Positions 54,023 to 54,187 of a stretch of DNA of 54,187 bases are shown in pieces. A program made the position numbers and the translations under genes. Below the pieces are notes generated by a model. That model saw only the letters and a program-made list of their open reading frames with translations, was not told the origin of the DNA and ran no database searches. This stretch comes from Planctomycetia bacterium (GTDB taxonomy: Bacteria > Planctomycetota > Planctomycetia > Pirellulales > JALHLM01): the NCBI GenBank assembly GCA_034440135.1, contig JAWXBP010000445.1:1-54187 (forward strand). The letters run 5' to 3'. Numbering within the stretch: the stretch's first letter is position 1; each line of letters begins with the position of its first letter.

Positions 54023-54187
54023 GTGGCACGGTCGGGAGACCATTGGCATCTACACAACTTTTTCCGGGCATCCGGAAGGAACCACGAAAAACACGAAAGG
54101 CACGAAAGTCTTGTCGAGTATTGGATTGCGCTGGAAGTGCCAAAGGGACGTCGGCTAGGCGATCTGCCTTCAAATGGCCACCGCAAG
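54023..54187 (+). repeat. composite inverted-repeat element, copy 2 (truncated by window end)
   Basis: 165 bp collinear with 29311-29475, with 7 mismatches and no gaps by my count. Contains the GTGGCACGGTC outer arm and the CACGAA element's left arm and core; the 3' half lies beyond the window. Confidence 0.9.

Overview
The window looks like chromosomal DNA of a GC-rich planctomycete, probably Pirellulales-like. This rests on several gene families typical of that phylum: a DUF1501 Tat-exported protein, a YdjY-domain secreted protein, DUF1570, DUF4129, an ASPIC/UnbV (CRTAC1-like) protein, a surface protein with the LEARALLAA N-terminal tag, and several short planctomycete-type orphans. It also rests on the many hairpin-rich dispersed repeats between genes. 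No rRNA, tRNA, CRISPR array, integrase or transposase gene was recognised.

Layout. 0-10 kb: a Tat-exported Gfo/Idh/MocA oxidoreductase, a prepilin-peptidase-like membrane protein without recognisable catalytic aspartates, an ECF sigma/anti-sigma/exported-protein operon, two tiny orphans, an FHA protein, a lipoate-ligase-like protein and a MotA/MotB stator pair. 10-14 kb: a 1272-residue FG-GAP/ASPIC-UnbV exported protein. 14-19 kb: a glycine cleavage cluster (gcvT-gcvH-gcvPA-gcvPB, split P-protein). 19-27 kb: a Tex protein with a large acidic insert, small orphans, an HD-domain protein, proC and rpsA with a clear promoter and terminator. 27-35 kb: nadB, a DUF4129 membrane protein with a polyglutamine linker, a DUF167 protein, a YggS-family PLP protein, a heparinase-like protein and a YdjY-domain protein. 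35-45 kb: a 1299-residue multiheme cytochrome c fused to LVIVD repeats, an outer-membrane beta-barrel upstream of it, and a divergent LEAR-tagged protein with two HbpS/GlcG-like domains. 45-54 kb: a small secreted protein, recQ, a creatininase-family hydrolase, DUF1501, a parvulin-type PPIase, a secretin-N-like exported protein and a DUF1570 putative metalloprotease.

The most interesting locus is 35.5-44.8 kb. A beta-barrel outer-membrane protein, an exported protein with nine CXXCH motifs plus one CX4CH motif and a C-terminal propeller-like LVIVD region, and a putative heme-binding surface protein lie together. This arrangement resembles a porin-cytochrome conduit, but with an unusual fusion architecture. 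The functional link is inference.

The second theme is repeats. A 154-155 bp element with about 28 bp terminal inverted repeats of CACGAA units is present in three full copies and one copy cut by the window end. Two copies carry an extra flanking module, and their shared 165 bp is about 96% identical. Several other palindromic families sit between genes, including inside probable operons (motA-motB, gcvH-gcvPA, barrel-cytochrome).
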